DNA from: Gnetum montanum
Taxonomy: Eukaryota; Streptophyta; Gnetopsida; Gnetales; Gnetaceae
Reading direction: 5' to 3'
NCBI GenBank assembly: GCA_015680685.1
Contig: MNCI01002855.1
Location: forward strand, 156,048 to 202,614
DNA: 46,567 nt
The position numbers and the translations under genes are program-made. Shown in pieces: positions 46,387-46,567 of the stretch. The notes under the pieces were generated by a model, which saw only the letters and a program-made list of their open reading frames with translations, ran no database searches and was not told where the DNA came from. Every line of letters starts with the position of its first letter. Positions within the stretch are counted from its first letter, which is position 1.

Positions 46387-46567
46387 TGATGAGTGGCGAG
46401 GTACCCCTACACTCAACCATATGAATACGAGCATGTACGCGCGATCCGGTCAAACTCCGCAGACTAAATGCCTTAACGCCACAAGAAACACTTGGGGTTA
46501 ATCGTTCGTTGTCTTCCCAGGCTTGCTTGTATGTGTCACGGTGTATGGTTAAGCAAGTCTGAGGTAT
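46387..46567 (-). mobile_element. Family A LTR, inverted, cut by window end
   Basis: Begins TGATGAGTGGCGAGGTACC and matches 35348 onwards. No tRNA-Asp primer site lies to its left, so the window shows either a solo LTR or the 3' LTR of another minus-strand family A element. Confidence 0.85.

Noticed and set aside
35348-46567. The two inverted family A LTRs at 35348 and 46387 as the two ends of one 11-kb minus-strand element
   Set aside because: The left one has its own 5-bp target duplication and is complete as a solo LTR. No tRNA-Asp primer site lies next to 46387, and the DNA between them holds B, D and E sequences, not A internal sequence.

Overview
The window reads as nuclear DNA of a large, repeat-dense plant genome. 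The evidence is decayed plant Ty3/gypsy retrotransposons with tRNA-Asp and tRNA-iMet primer sites, a plant LINE, a tRNA-headed SINE, GT-AG introns, and one spliced plant gene of the LURP-one family. A conifer or other gymnosperm is plausible from the repeat load and the age of the copies, but this is inference. No bacterial, organellar or viral gene set is present.

Layout (family letters are mine). 1-6229: family A, a plus-strand Ty3/gypsy element with a tRNA-Asp primer site and a broken gag-protease, but no reverse transcriptase or integrase; its 5' LTR runs off the left edge. A is inserted into family B copy 1 (6230-10831). 10832-20458: a low-repeat stretch holding the one gene that looks intact, a three-exon LURP-one-like gene on the minus strand (13298-15040), then a LINE remnant (about 16900-18540, minus). 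20459-26786: family C, a minus-strand Ty3/gypsy element with gag, protease, RT, RNase H and integrase, all broken; a family D LTR-like repeat (25102-26241) sits in its gag. 26787 to about 38.5 kb: family B copy 2, with plus-strand gag and protease, an antisense spliced gene (30145-33791), and a long LTR-like tail that was split by a solo A-family LTR (35348-36227, 5-bp target duplication ATATC). 39769-40984: a second D copy, inverted. 41.5-44.7 kb: tandem repeats and a decayed gag (family E) carrying a 153-bp SINE with 16-bp target duplications. From 46387 another inverted A LTR runs off the right edge.

The main result is family B. Both copies carry gag-protease on one strand and, on the opposite strand downstream, a gene with at least seven exons. 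Its GT-AG splice sites are shared by the two copies. The first recognisable exon resembles an FCP1/NIF-type HAD phosphatase. Because the gene is antisense to the element, its introns would not be removed from the element's own RNA, which would let an intron-containing cargo gene survive retrotransposition. No RT or integrase was found in A or B, so both look non-autonomous and would depend on an autonomous partner.

One caution concerns the assembly. In B copy 1, two N bases (7263, 7848) bracket a segment that is inverted relative to copy 2 and bounded by two 170-bp arms that are exact reverse complements. That is best read as a misoriented contig.
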